Assembly (NCBI RefSeq): GCF_013185195.1
Contig: NZ_JAAZWC010000017.1
Span: 52,640 to 116,639 of the forward strand
Length of the DNA: 64,000 nt
Reading direction: 5' to 3'
Source of the DNA: Saccharibacillus qingshengii
Lineage (GTDB): Bacteria > Bacillota > Bacilli > Paenibacillales > Paenibacillaceae
The position numbers were made by a program, and so were the translations under genes. The first letter of the stretch is position 1; each line of letters opens with the position of its first letter. The notes under the pieces were generated by a model. That model was not told where the DNA came from. It searched no databases and was given only the letters and a program-made list of their open reading frames with translations. Shown here one piece after another: positions 54,762 through 62,191 of this stretch.

Positions 54762-56264
54762 ATGATGTTCAACGATCCCATGGTGAGATTTCCCGAGTAT
54801 CCGTTTCTGCTGCCGGGCCTCAAGTTTATCCGAAACAACGGATTTACCATTTACGGTTCGCCGGGCGGCGTGTTCAAGATCAACGGCAGCGCGGCAGGCG
54901 ATCTGCTTCAGAAACTGTACCCGCTTCTGTCGAGCCAGAAGAATACGCTTGAACAGCTGGTTGCCAAAAGCGGCCTCGAAGGCGTGCGGGTGCTGCGCGT
55001 ACTGGAAATCCTGTTCGCCAAAGGCTGCCTGATCAATTACGTGGATTACGAGGCACTGAACCGGCTGGAAAAATATTTCGTCAAAAATATGTCCAAAAAC
55101 AAAAATTACAACAGTATCGAAGATCTGCGTCTCTTGACGGCGAATAAGCGGGTCTGCGTTCGGGCAGCCGGCGAATCGCCGCTTGCCGAAGAGATTCGCG
55201 GCCGGCTGGCGGCGATCGGAATTCCTCTGGTGGAACGCGAAGAGGCAGGATCGGGCGACCTGGTCGTCTACCTGACGGAGAACGACTGGGAAGAAGAGAT
55301 CGAAGAAATTGCCAAGTCCCGGGATGTACTGCTGTTCTCGCATTCGCGGCAGCATCTGCAGATCGGTCCGATGCTGGGCCGCAAGGCGGCACGCAAAGAA
55401 GGGTATCTGTCGGCCAAAAGCGCCCATCCGTTAGCCGGAGCGCGTGAAGCGGGTTATGACAAGGCCTTCGGACGCATCATCTTCCTGCACACGCTAAAAG
55501 AGTACTTCAAGTTCGGCGAACGGCTGCTGCTCAAGAATTATATCGAGGTCGATGCCCGCCTGTCGGAGTCCAACGTAGTTCCGATCCGCGGCGTTCATTA
55601 TCTCGGCGAAGATTCGCTGATCGGCGAATACGAGGACCGGGTCGGCTTCCCCGCGACGAAGTATCTCAACAAAACGTCGCATCTGGCCCATTACAAAGCC
55701 TCCAATGCCAAACTGACGATCGGGGACGGCCGCTCCTTTCTCTGGAAGAAGACGGACAGCGCGAAGCTTGATCCCAAGCTGACTGAACTTGCGAATTATC
55801 TGGTCGGCTACAAGAAAAAAGACGGGCCGATGCCCAAGAAGATGTGCCCGACAGGCGGCAATATCAACTCCAACCTGCTGTATCTCATCAATAGGAATCC
55901 GGATTATCTGGAAGGCGAAGGCCTCTACTTCTACTCCAATCTCGACGGCAGCTTCTATATGATCAACCGGCTCGACCGGGATGGGCTGCAGGAAGCGTTC
56001 GGCGGAGAAATCGGTTCAGGCGGATCGGGGCTGCTCCTTGTCCCGGCCAGCGACGTCGATATGATCGGCAGCAAATACAACGACTTTTCGTTCAAGGTAG
56101 CCAATTTGAATCTGGGCGTTCTGCTGTCCCAATTCGTGTCCGCTGCCCGCGTCCAGGATATCGGCTACAACGTCGTCACCCGTTTCGACGAACGCAAGCT
56201 GCTGGAGCTGTTCGGTGTCAAAACAACCAAAGAATTGATCAATTATGTTATCGAGGTGGTGTGA
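54762..56264 (+). CDS. RRE/partial-E1/SagB fusion protein (putative peptide azoline dehydrogenase)
   Basis: 500 residues. Residues about 10-100 resemble a RiPP recognition element (LLPGLKFIRNNGFTIYGSPGG then helices). Residues about 125-210 look like a degenerate E1 half (CVRAAGESPLAEEIRGRL, IGPML). Residues about 285-500 match SagB-type FMN nitroreductases (KTSHLAHYK, then CPTGGNINSNLLYLI and YSNLDGSFYMINRL). The fusion order is unusual. It should bind the leader and oxidise azolines to azoles. The ATG at 54762 follows AAAGGGGTG; overlaps the next gene's region. Confidence 0.72.
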   Translation: MMFNDPMVRFPEYPFLLPGLKFIRNNGFTIYGSPGGVFKINGSAAGDLLQKLYPLLSSQKNTLEQLVAKSGLEGVRVLRVLEILFAKGCLINYVDYEALNRLEKYFVKNMSKNKNYNSIEDLRLLTANKRVCVRAAGESPLAEEIRGRLAAIGIPLVEREEAGSGDLVVYLTENDWEEEIEEIAKSRDVLLFSHSRQHLQIGPMLGRKAARKEGYLSAKSAHPLAGAREAGYDKAFGRIIFLHTLKEYFKFGERLLLKNYIEVDARLSESNVVPIRGVHYLGEDSLIGEYEDRVGFPATKYLNKTSHLAHYKASNAKLTIGDGRSFLWKKTDSAKLDPKLTELANYLVGYKKKDGPMPKKMCPTGGNINSNLLYLINRNPDYLEGEGLYFYSNLDGSFYMINRLDRDGLQEAFGGEIGSGGSGLLLVPASDVDMIGSKYNDFSFKVANLNLGVLLSQFVSAARVQDIGYNVVTRFDERKLLELFGVKTTKELINYVIEVV

Positions 56265-56266
56265 AT

Positions 56267-56899
56267 ATGCTGGATCGAATAGTCGGTGAAACGCGCAATG
56301 TGCTGGAGGCGGACGGTTATCTGCACGGCCTGCGTCTGAACGAACTGCCTAAGGTGCTGTTTCCGTTCCGGGAAGAAGATATCCTCAACCGGGAATCGTT
56401 CCGGTATTTCGACAAAAAGGCGTCCCGCCTGTCGCTGGGCGATTTGGAGACGTTCGCGTCCTACTTCGACAGTCTGCGAACCGGGATGGGCATCTCCGGG
56501 CAGGCACTGTCCCTGCACGTGATCGACAACATCGGGCTGATCCATACGGGTTCCGCCGGATCTGCGGCCTACCGGTATGCAGACGGACGATTCGAAGCCC
56601 GCAAGCTGAGTGAGCCGATCGGCCGGGAGTCGCTGTACATCCAGGAAGAAATGCACGATGCCGGGGCCGTTCTGTTTTTCGTCTGGAAGCTGAGCTTTTT
56701 TGAACGGCAGGAACTACGGGACCGGTATTACCGGGAGCTGATGAGCCTCAGCGGATTCTTCGGTCATCAGTGCTCGCTCCTGGCGGCCAACCGGGGAATC
56801 AAAGGAACCGTGTTCGCGGGCTTGTCCCCGGTCGAATTTTATTCCGTGTTTGAAGACGGCGAAGACGAGATTCCGATTTTCGCATTTGCGATCGAATAA
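56267..56899 (+). CDS. second SagB-like nitroreductase-fold protein
   Basis: 210 residues. RESFRYFDKKASRLSLGDLETFASYF is the N-terminal nitroreductase pattern; FGHQCSLLAANRGIKGTVFAGLS near 165-187 is the FMN-binding helix region, and the end IPIFAFAIE is typical. It may act with the upstream RRE-SagB fusion as a heterodimeric azoline dehydrogenase. The ATG at 56267 lies 2 bp after the preceding stop, with GAGGTGG as SD. Confidence 0.68.
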   Translation: MLDRIVGETRNVLEADGYLHGLRLNELPKVLFPFREEDILNRESFRYFDKKASRLSLGDLETFASYFDSLRTGMGISGQALSLHVIDNIGLIHTGSAGSAAYRYADGRFEARKLSEPIGRESLYIQEEMHDAGAVLFFVWKLSFFERQELRDRYYRELMSLSGFFGHQCSLLAANRGIKGTVFAGLSPVEFYSVFEDGEDEIPIFAFAIE

Positions 56900-56912
56900 G
56901 GAGGCGGCACGA

Positions 56913-57635
56913 ATGGAACTGAACGTCAAGAAACTGAGCAAACGGTACGGAGAGAAGCAGGTGCTCCAGGACGTATCCCTTTCTTTCAAGAGCGGAAGCA
57001 CTTACCTGATCCTCGGAAAAAACGGCGCCGGAAAAAGTACGTTCATCAATATTCTGGCCGGCAATATCAAAAGCGACGAAGGCCTGATCGTGCTGCTGGA
57101 CGACGGCGACTCGCTTGAACTTCAGGCGAATGCCATTTTCCAATATCAGAGCTTCAGCAGTTTCCGCTTTTTGAAAGTCAAAGAAATCATCGCCTTTTTC
57201 ACCATGACCACCAAAAATGCGCAGGAAGACCGGAAGCTCTACGAGCTGCTCTCACTGGATCGGATCCAGAACCAGCTGATCGAGAACCTGTCGGGCGGGG
57301 AGCGCAAAGCGGTCTCGCTCTACCTGACCTTCCTGCTAAACAAGAAAGTCGTGGTCCTGGACGAGCCTTTCGCGGAACTCGATATCGAGAAGAAGTATTT
57401 GCTGGAGAGGCATCTCAAAGAAAAGATTGCTTCGCAGAACCTGCTCGCGATCATTATCAGCCATGAAATTTCCGGGTATCAGCAGCTGTTTACCGACGTG
57501 GTCATTCTGGACGAAGGCAGGGTTGTAGAAGCCGGCCAAACGCAGGATCTGTTGGACAAGTACAAAAATTCCCCGTTCCAGGGTCTGGAAGGTGTTTTCT
57601 ACAGCCTGACGGGAAAATACATCGAGGTGAGCTAA
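56913..57635 (+). CDS. ABC transporter ATP-binding protein of the peptide operon
   Basis: 240 residues. Walker A is LGKNGAGKST near residues 36-45, the signature LSGGERKAVSLYL, and Walker B VVVLDEPFAELD. Short form, as in bacteriocin immunity/export ABC systems. The ATG at 56913 follows AAGGAGGC. It abuts the permease gene. Likely exports the mature peptide or protects the producer. Confidence 0.88.
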   Translation: MELNVKKLSKRYGEKQVLQDVSLSFKSGSTYLILGKNGAGKSTFINILAGNIKSDEGLIVLLDDGDSLELQANAIFQYQSFSSFRFLKVKEIIAFFTMTTKNAQEDRKLYELLSLDRIQNQLIENLSGGERKAVSLYLTFLLNKKVVVLDEPFAELDIEKKYLLERHLKEKIASQNLLAIIISHEISGYQQLFTDVVILDEGRVVEAGQTQDLLDKYKNSPFQGLEGVFYSLTGKYIEVS

Positions 57636-58406
57636 ATGGTCATGAATATTGCGAAGTTCTACCTGCTGGAGCAGTGGCGCAACAAATGGACCGTGATCGG
57701 CAACATCATGGCTCCGATGATCTTTCTCGTCTTCGCCTTGGTCATGAAGAGTACGATCGATGACAAGGCGACCGCCGACCTGATTATCAAGTCGCAGTTC
57801 CTGCCGTTCTCGATCCTGATCCTGATCTTCAGTCTGGCGCTGTCGCTGAACGTTCTGCTGCTGTCGGAGAAGAAGGAAGACGGAACGTTCCTGCTGCTCA
57901 AGCGAACCGATCTGAAGCTGAACAGTTACTTCATGGGCGTGGCTCTGGGAATCTTCGTTATTTTCAACTTTTTCCTGATCTTCTTCATGGGCTGCTACGA
58001 GCTGATCGTCGATATCGACCTCGCTTCTATGTTTACGATCTGGCTGTTCTCGAATGTGACGCTGCTGTGCCTGTATCCGGCGAGCTACGTCCTGGCTTCC
58101 TTTTTCAAAAAAAGCAAAAAGGTCGTCGCTTTCTTGACTCCGATCACGCTGCTGCTGATGTTCAGTATTACCATGCCGTCCATGCTCGCCATGACGCAGG
58201 GGCAAAACCCGCAGATGTACTACAAGTTCCTCTTCTGGAATCCCATGATGATCATGAACGATATCACGCTGTTCGAACTCGACATGATTACCAGCACCTG
58301 GCTGCCGACCTATCAGTATCTGCTGGTCCTGATCGGCCTGTGCGCCGTACTCTGGTTCGCCGCGCTGAAGACGTTCCGAATTGCCGATGCGAACGAGCGC
58401 GTCTGA
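57636..58406 (+). CDS. ABC transporter permease of the peptide operon
   Basis: 256 residues, six hydrophobic helices (near residues 20-40, 50-78, 95-125, 140-165, 170-190 and 225-245). An ABC-2-like bacteriocin transporter subunit. Starts directly after the ATPase stop (TAA-ATG). Substrate is probably one or all of the three peptides encoded downstream. Confidence 0.84.
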   Translation: MVMNIAKFYLLEQWRNKWTVIGNIMAPMIFLVFALVMKSTIDDKATADLIIKSQFLPFSILILIFSLALSLNVLLLSEKKEDGTFLLLKRTDLKLNSYFMGVALGIFVIFNFFLIFFMGCYELIVDIDLASMFTIWLFSNVTLLCLYPASYVLASFFKKSKKVVAFLTPITLLLMFSITMPSMLAMTQGQNPQMYYKFLFWNPMMIMNDITLFELDMITSTWLPTYQYLLVLIGLCAVLWFAALKTFRIADANERV

Positions 58407-58567
58407 GCACCGTTCAAGCGGCAGGAGATCATGGGCCTTATCCGCCGCAAACGGACGTTTGGCGAGGCCGCCGTAGCCGGAAAGCCGGGACGGCCCGGCT
58501 CATCTCCTTCTGCGTTGTCGACGTCGATCCGATTACCCCAACCAATCCAAGAAAGAAGGTATCCCGA

Positions 58568-58747
58568 ATGGACAAAAATGGATATGAACAAATCGAGTTT
58601 CTGGAAGCGGCAGACGAAGTGTTTGTGGAAGAACAGCTGGAAATGAACGAGGTTGCCGCATCGCTAGGCACCTTGTCGTCCACCTCTTCGGGTTCCTGCC
58701 CGGGATCGTCGGTCGGTACGCTGACGACGGCTTCCAGCTTCGGCTGA
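58568..58747 (+). CDS. RiPP precursor peptide 1
   Basis: 59 residues, just under common ORF limits. Leader (1-30) is acidic with DEVFVEEQLEMNEVA at 16-30; core (31-59) has 10 Ser, 5 Thr, 1 Cys (Cys44 in SGSCPGSS), and Gly, Ala, Leu. It ends TTASSFG. No Lys, Arg or Asp in the core. SD AGAAAGAAGG before the ATG. Predicted substrate of the LanB and YcaO enzymes. A GC hairpin (GCCGGG/CCCGGC) lies upstream near 58484. Confidence 0.85.
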   Translation: MDKNGYEQIEFLEAADEVFVEEQLEMNEVAASLGTLSSTSSGSCPGSSVGTLTTASSFG

Positions 58748-58810
58748 GCGAATACCTATTCAGGCAAGATCACGCTTTATCCAAACCCACTTCACTAGGA
58801 GGCTGTACAA

Positions 58811-58990
58811 ATGGAAAATCAGGAATTGAATTTGATTGCGGACGGTGACGACATTTTTGTCGAGGAGCAGATTGAAATGAACGAAGTAGCGGGTACCTGG
58901 GCTTCGGCAGGCTGCTTCGGCAGCGCGTCCACGATCGGATCCTGCGCATCGTCTTCGTCTTCGGCAAGTTCGGCATCGTCGTTCGGTTAA
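58811..58990 (+). CDS. RiPP precursor peptide 2
   Basis: 59 residues. The leader has DDIFVEEQIEMNEVA at 13-27. The core (28-59) begins GTWASAGCFG and has 13 Ser, 2 Thr and 2 Cys (Cys35, Cys45 in IGSCASS), ending SASSFG as in peptide 1. Strong SD TAGGAGG before the ATG at 58811. The run of five Ser (47-51) is unusual. Confidence 0.87.
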   Translation: MENQELNLIADGDDIFVEEQIEMNEVAGTWASAGCFGSASTIGSCASSSSSASSASSFG

Positions 58991-59053
58991 GTCATTCGAA
59001 GTTCGCAAGTAAAACCGGAATCCGTTAAACTATACTAAGGGAGCGATTAGGAT

Positions 59054-59245
59054 ATGAACAAACAATTGGAAGCTGAACTCAAACATAACGATTTGGACTT
59101 TTACATTGAAGAACAAGCGGATTTGAACGAAATGGCGGGCTTCACAACAGCTTCCAGCGCGTCGACCAGTGCTTCTTTTGCTACGGCAGGCTCCTGCGCT
59201 TCCTCGGTATCGTCGGCCGCTTCCTTCTCTTCCGCGGGAGACTGA
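59054..59245 (+). CDS. RiPP precursor peptide 3
   Basis: 63 residues. The leader LDFYIEEQADLNEMA at 14-28 is the most diverged of the three; the core (29-63) has 13 Ser, 4 Thr and 1 Cys (Cys48 in AGSCASS) and ends AGD, not SSFG. SD AGGGAGCG. A TATACT-like sequence at 59030 could be a weak promoter. Same family as peptides 1 and 2 by leader and GSC core motif. Confidence 0.85.
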   Translation: MNKQLEAELKHNDLDFYIEEQADLNEMAGFTTASSASTSASFATAGSCASSVSSAASFSSAGD

Positions 59246-59288
59246 TTCGGCGCAAGATTGAAATCTGTATGAAAAAGGAGGGATATCC

Positions 59289-59462
59289 ATGCAATGCTCA
59301 AACTGCAGCGGAACGGAATTCAAAGAGGCTATCCAGTATATGAAAGTCAAAGAAGTCGGAAAAGGAAAAATGGCGATTAACGGTTCCGAAGTCGTCCTGA
59401 CTTTCTGCGTGAACTGCGGTACGGTCTCGAATATCCGTTTAACGAATCCGAGCATGAACTAG
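59289..59462 (+). CDS. small zinc-ribbon protein of unknown function
   Basis: 57 residues. Two CxxC pairs, CSNC at 3-6 and CVNC at 40-43, would bind one zinc ion. Strong SD AAAGGAGGG before the ATG. It is the last gene of the peptide operon, before its terminator. No family recognised; a role in regulation, immunity or peptide binding is possible. Confidence 0.75.
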   Translation: MQCSNCSGTEFKEAIQYMKVKEVGKGKMAINGSEVVLTFCVNCGTVSNIRLTNPSMN

Positions 59463-59481
59463 ATAGCCAGTCCGAGTTGTC

Positions 59482-59519
59482 GGAAGCTTTCTTCGCAGCG
59501 ATGCGGAGAAAGCTTTTTT
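59482..59519 (+). terminator. intrinsic terminator ending the peptide operon
   Basis: The stem AAGCTTTCT-CGCA/TGCG-AGAAAGCTT has a GCGA loop and one mismatch pair and is followed by TTTT. It lies 20 bp after the zinc-ribbon stop. Confidence 0.85.
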
Positions 59520-59629
59520 GGTTGTGGAACAGGCGAAGGATATTCCCGAAGATGGATGTTAAGGAAGGAAATCGGATATACTGGATGTGTTCTTGCGATT
59601 TCTATTTAGGCATGGAGAGGGGAAACGAT

Positions 59630-60241
59630 ATGCACTACATACCGGAGTATACCGACCGTTTGAAGATCATGACCGAACCCGAGAAACTGGAGACCACGGA
59701 AGGCGCTTTGAAGCTGCACAGCCGTGCCGACACGGATTTTTGGCTCAAAACGCACTACGGTTTCGAACGTTACAACGGACATGTGCTGTACGACGAGATC
59801 GAAGGGGACTTTGTAGCGGTAACCGAATTGTCGATGGACCCGCGCTATACGTTCGACCAATCCGGTCTGTTTGTGGAAGTCGATCGCGACAACTGGCTCA
59901 AGACGTCCGTGGAGTATATTCCCGGCGCGCCTTCGCATCTGGGAGCGGTCGTCACGCGCGGCGGTTATTCCGACTGGTCGACCCGCAACGCGGACGCCAA
60001 TCTGTTCGAACGCCGCCTGCAGTTCAAAGTGACGCGGGAAGGCGAAGATTTTCTGATTCATGCGCGCGAAGCGGACGGAGAATGGGAACAGCTGCGGATC
60101 GCGCATCTGGACTGCCCGGAAGGTGCGGCGCTCAAAGTCGGTCTGTACTCGGCAAGCCCGGGCACGGAAGGCGGATTTGAGACGGTATTCCACAGCTTTG
60201 AGATCCGCAAACACGAGCGCGGCTCGAGCGAACCTTCCTGA
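59630..60241 (+). CDS. DUF1349-type beta-sandwich protein
   Basis: 203 residues. The FWLKTHYGFERYNGHVLYDEIEGDF start, DQSGLFVEVDRDNWLKTSVEY and the C-terminal GLYSASPGTEGGFETVFHSFEI are the DUF1349 (concanavalin-like) pattern. Function unknown; related proteins may bind sugars. The ATG at 59630 follows GGAGAGGGG. Its stop overlaps the next start by 1 bp (TGATG). Confidence 0.85.
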   Translation: MHYIPEYTDRLKIMTEPEKLETTEGALKLHSRADTDFWLKTHYGFERYNGHVLYDEIEGDFVAVTELSMDPRYTFDQSGLFVEVDRDNWLKTSVEYIPGAPSHLGAVVTRGGYSDWSTRNADANLFERRLQFKVTREGEDFLIHAREADGEWEQLRIAHLDCPEGAALKVGLYSASPGTEGGFETVFHSFEIRKHERGSSEPS

Positions 60242-61311
60242 TGGAAGCGATCAGATTCGGCGGCCGGCTTCAGATCGACAAGAACTGGACGCTTGACGAG
60301 ATCCGGCTGTTGGCGGCGGAGCCTTCGCTTCGGATTCTGCAGTATTCGGAGCGGGAAGTGCCGGGCCCGAAACTGCTGGAGCTTCTTGATGAGGAGCTGT
60401 TCGCCGTGCGGCCGGACATTGAACTGCGGATCTACGGGTTCCATCTGCAGGCGGCGGACCTGTCCGTCTTGGAGCGGCTGCCGGAAGTCGTCAAGCTGTC
60501 GGTAGACTGCTGCTCGCGTGCGGAAGGATTGAGCCATATAGGCTCCCTTGCCAAACTGCGCGAACTTACGCTGGATGTGTTCGAGCTGGATTCGTTCGAG
60601 GTGCTGGGCGAAGTTCGCAGCGGTCTGGAACGTCTTCGATTGGGCAAAACCCGTTCCAAAAAACCCGACCTTGCGATCTTGAGCCGATTCTCCGAATTGG
60701 AAGAACTCATTCTCGCCGGGCAGCGCAAGCATCTTGGCGTACTGCACGAATTGAAGGCGCTGCGCGCTCTCACCGTGTATGGGATTCCGCTGGGGGATTT
60801 GTCTTTTTTGGGTGGGAATCCGCAGTTGAACAAGCTCTCGCTGGGTTTTGGCGGCGCGGAGGATCTGGGCGGACTGCATAAGCTGGATCGGCTGGAAAAG
60901 CTGTCTCTGACAGGAGTGAGAGGGCTAAGCCGCCTGGATGTGCTGTCTGCACTGCCGCGGCTTCGGGAATTGAAGCTGCGCGATCAGCCGAAGCTTGCGA
61001 CGCTGCCCGACTTCTCGGATCTGCCCGAGCTGCGCGCGATCCAATGCTGGAGTATTGCGCTGGACAATCTGGACTGGACGGCAGGTGCCGAAGGTTTGGA
61101 AGAATTTGCGTTTTTGGAAGTGAAGACCCTGGGGGTTGAAGATTTCCGGAAGCTGTTTGCCCTTCGTCGGCCCAAGCGTATCCGCATCGTGATGAACCGC
61201 GCCAAAGAACAGGAAGCGATTCGGCGGTTGATGGTCCAAGAAGGGTTTACCGAGGAATCGGGCGGCTGGTGGAGCGGCATTCAACAAATCGGCGAGGAGA
61301 ATGCAAAATGA
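60241..61311 (+). CDS. leucine-rich-repeat protein
   Basis: 356 residues. Repeated L-x-x-L-x-L units lie from about residue 75 to 300 (for example LRELTLDVFELDSFEVLGEV, LEELILAGQRKHLGVLHELKALRALTVYG, LNKLSLGFGGAEDLGGLHKLDRLEKLSLTG). No signal peptide, so it is probably cytoplasmic. Role unknown; LRR arcs usually bind proteins. Translationally coupled to genes on both sides. Confidence 0.82.
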   Translation: MEAIRFGGRLQIDKNWTLDEIRLLAAEPSLRILQYSEREVPGPKLLELLDEELFAVRPDIELRIYGFHLQAADLSVLERLPEVVKLSVDCCSRAEGLSHIGSLAKLRELTLDVFELDSFEVLGEVRSGLERLRLGKTRSKKPDLAILSRFSELEELILAGQRKHLGVLHELKALRALTVYGIPLGDLSFLGGNPQLNKLSLGFGGAEDLGGLHKLDRLEKLSLTGVRGLSRLDVLSALPRLRELKLRDQPKLATLPDFSDLPELRAIQCWSIALDNLDWTAGAEGLEEFAFLEVKTLGVEDFRKLFALRRPKRIRIVMNRAKEQEAIRRLMVQEGFTEESGGWWSGIQQIGEENAK

Positions 61312-61688
61312 ATCTGACAGACGAATGGATCCGGCAGACCTGTCTGGAACTGCCCGGTACGGAAGCTTTTATGAAAGAAGAATGGGGCAGCCTGCTGTAT
61401 CGCGTCGGAGGCAAATACTTCGCCATGCGGGGAACGGATAACGAATCCAGGCAGATTCTGACGCTTAAATGCGATCCGCTGCTCGCCGAGGAGTACCGGG
61501 AACGCTACGAGCAGATCGTGCCGGGTTATTATTCGAACAAGTCGCATTGGAACAGCCTCCTGCTCGAACAGGGAGGATTGGAAGCCGATTTCGTCCAAGG
61601 CATGATTCGTCACTCGTATGAGCGGGTGCGAAGCGGCCTCCCGAAGAAGATGCGGGACGAACTTCCGGCGCTGACGGAGAATGACTGA
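61308..61688 (+). CDS. MmcQ/YjbR family protein
   Basis: 126 residues. ETLELPGTEAFMKEEWGSLLYRVGGKYFA-like start (here QTCLELPGTEAF), KCDPLLAEEYRERYEQIVPGYYSNKSHWNSL and the C-terminal YERVRSGLPKKMRDEL are typical. The fold resembles a DNA-binding double-wing, but activity is unproven. The ATG overlaps the LRR stop as ATGA. Followed by a long hairpin terminator. Confidence 0.88.
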   Translation: MNLTDEWIRQTCLELPGTEAFMKEEWGSLLYRVGGKYFAMRGTDNESRQILTLKCDPLLAEEYRERYEQIVPGYYSNKSHWNSLLLEQGGLEADFVQGMIRHSYERVRSGLPKKMRDELPALTEND

Positions 61689-61725
61689 AAAGCGAACGTT
61701 TTCACAGGAAAGCGTAAGAGTAAGT

Positions 61726-61799
61726 AGAACGTTTCATTTTGGCAGGTACAGGCATGTCCCGGGGACAGGCTTGTGCCTACTGGGATGGGACGTTTTTTT
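61726..61799 (+). terminator. long-stem terminator after the YjbR-like gene
   Basis: The inner stem AGGCA(T)GTCC/GGAC(A)GGC-TTGTGCCT and the outer pairing of AACGT-TCAT with GATG-ACGTT are followed by seven T residues. Confidence 0.7.
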
Positions 61800-61869
61800 G
61801 AATTTGGGAAGTATTGAATAATTAACGAACATTAAAATAATACAACGGCCTAATCATTCGCTTTTTCCA

Positions 61870-61898
61870 TTGACAAGCTTATCGGCCTGCCCTAGAAT
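61870..61898 (+). promoter_or_regulatory. pbuG promoter
   Basis: A perfect TTGACA and a TAGAAT lie 17 bp apart, about 70 bp before the riboswitch aptamer. Confidence 0.75.
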
Positions 61899-61974
61899 GT
61901 AACCTGTGAAGCCGACCAGCCGGAACGTATGCTTTGGCAGCGGCGGATAAAGGTAACCGACAACTGAAACAGCG

Positions 61975-62040
61975 TTCGTATAATTCCGGGAATGGGCCCG
62001 GAAGTCTCTACGTGATCACCGTAAATGATCGCTCTACGAA
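61975..62040 (+). promoter_or_regulatory. purine riboswitch, guanine type
   Basis: The aptamer has P1 TTCGTA/TACGAA, the conserved TATAA junction, P2 (TTCCGGG/CCCGGAA), GTCTCTAC, and P3 with loop ACCGTAAAT. The specificity base before TACGA is C (62034), which is the guanine/hypoxanthine form. It precedes the purine permease. Downstream, CGGGAAGA near 62042 can pair with TCTTCCCG near 62097, a possible switch between alternate structures. Confidence 0.88.
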
Positions 62041-62191
62041 GCGGGAAGAAGACGTTTTGCGGCTCAAGGGGTTTCCCCCACGGCGCGCAGGGCCGATCTT
62101 CCCGGTTCCAAGAGCACCGGAGGCGACAATGTCGAATCCGGTCTCTTTTGTCGTTCCCCCATTTAGATTTCCGAGGAGGAAAAATTGTATC

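Noticed and set aside
50079..59462. Classical thiopeptide with pyridine macrocycle
   Set aside because: Only one SpaB_C protein is present and the cores lack the Cys-rich SCxxC pattern, so a linear modified peptide is favoured, though not proven.
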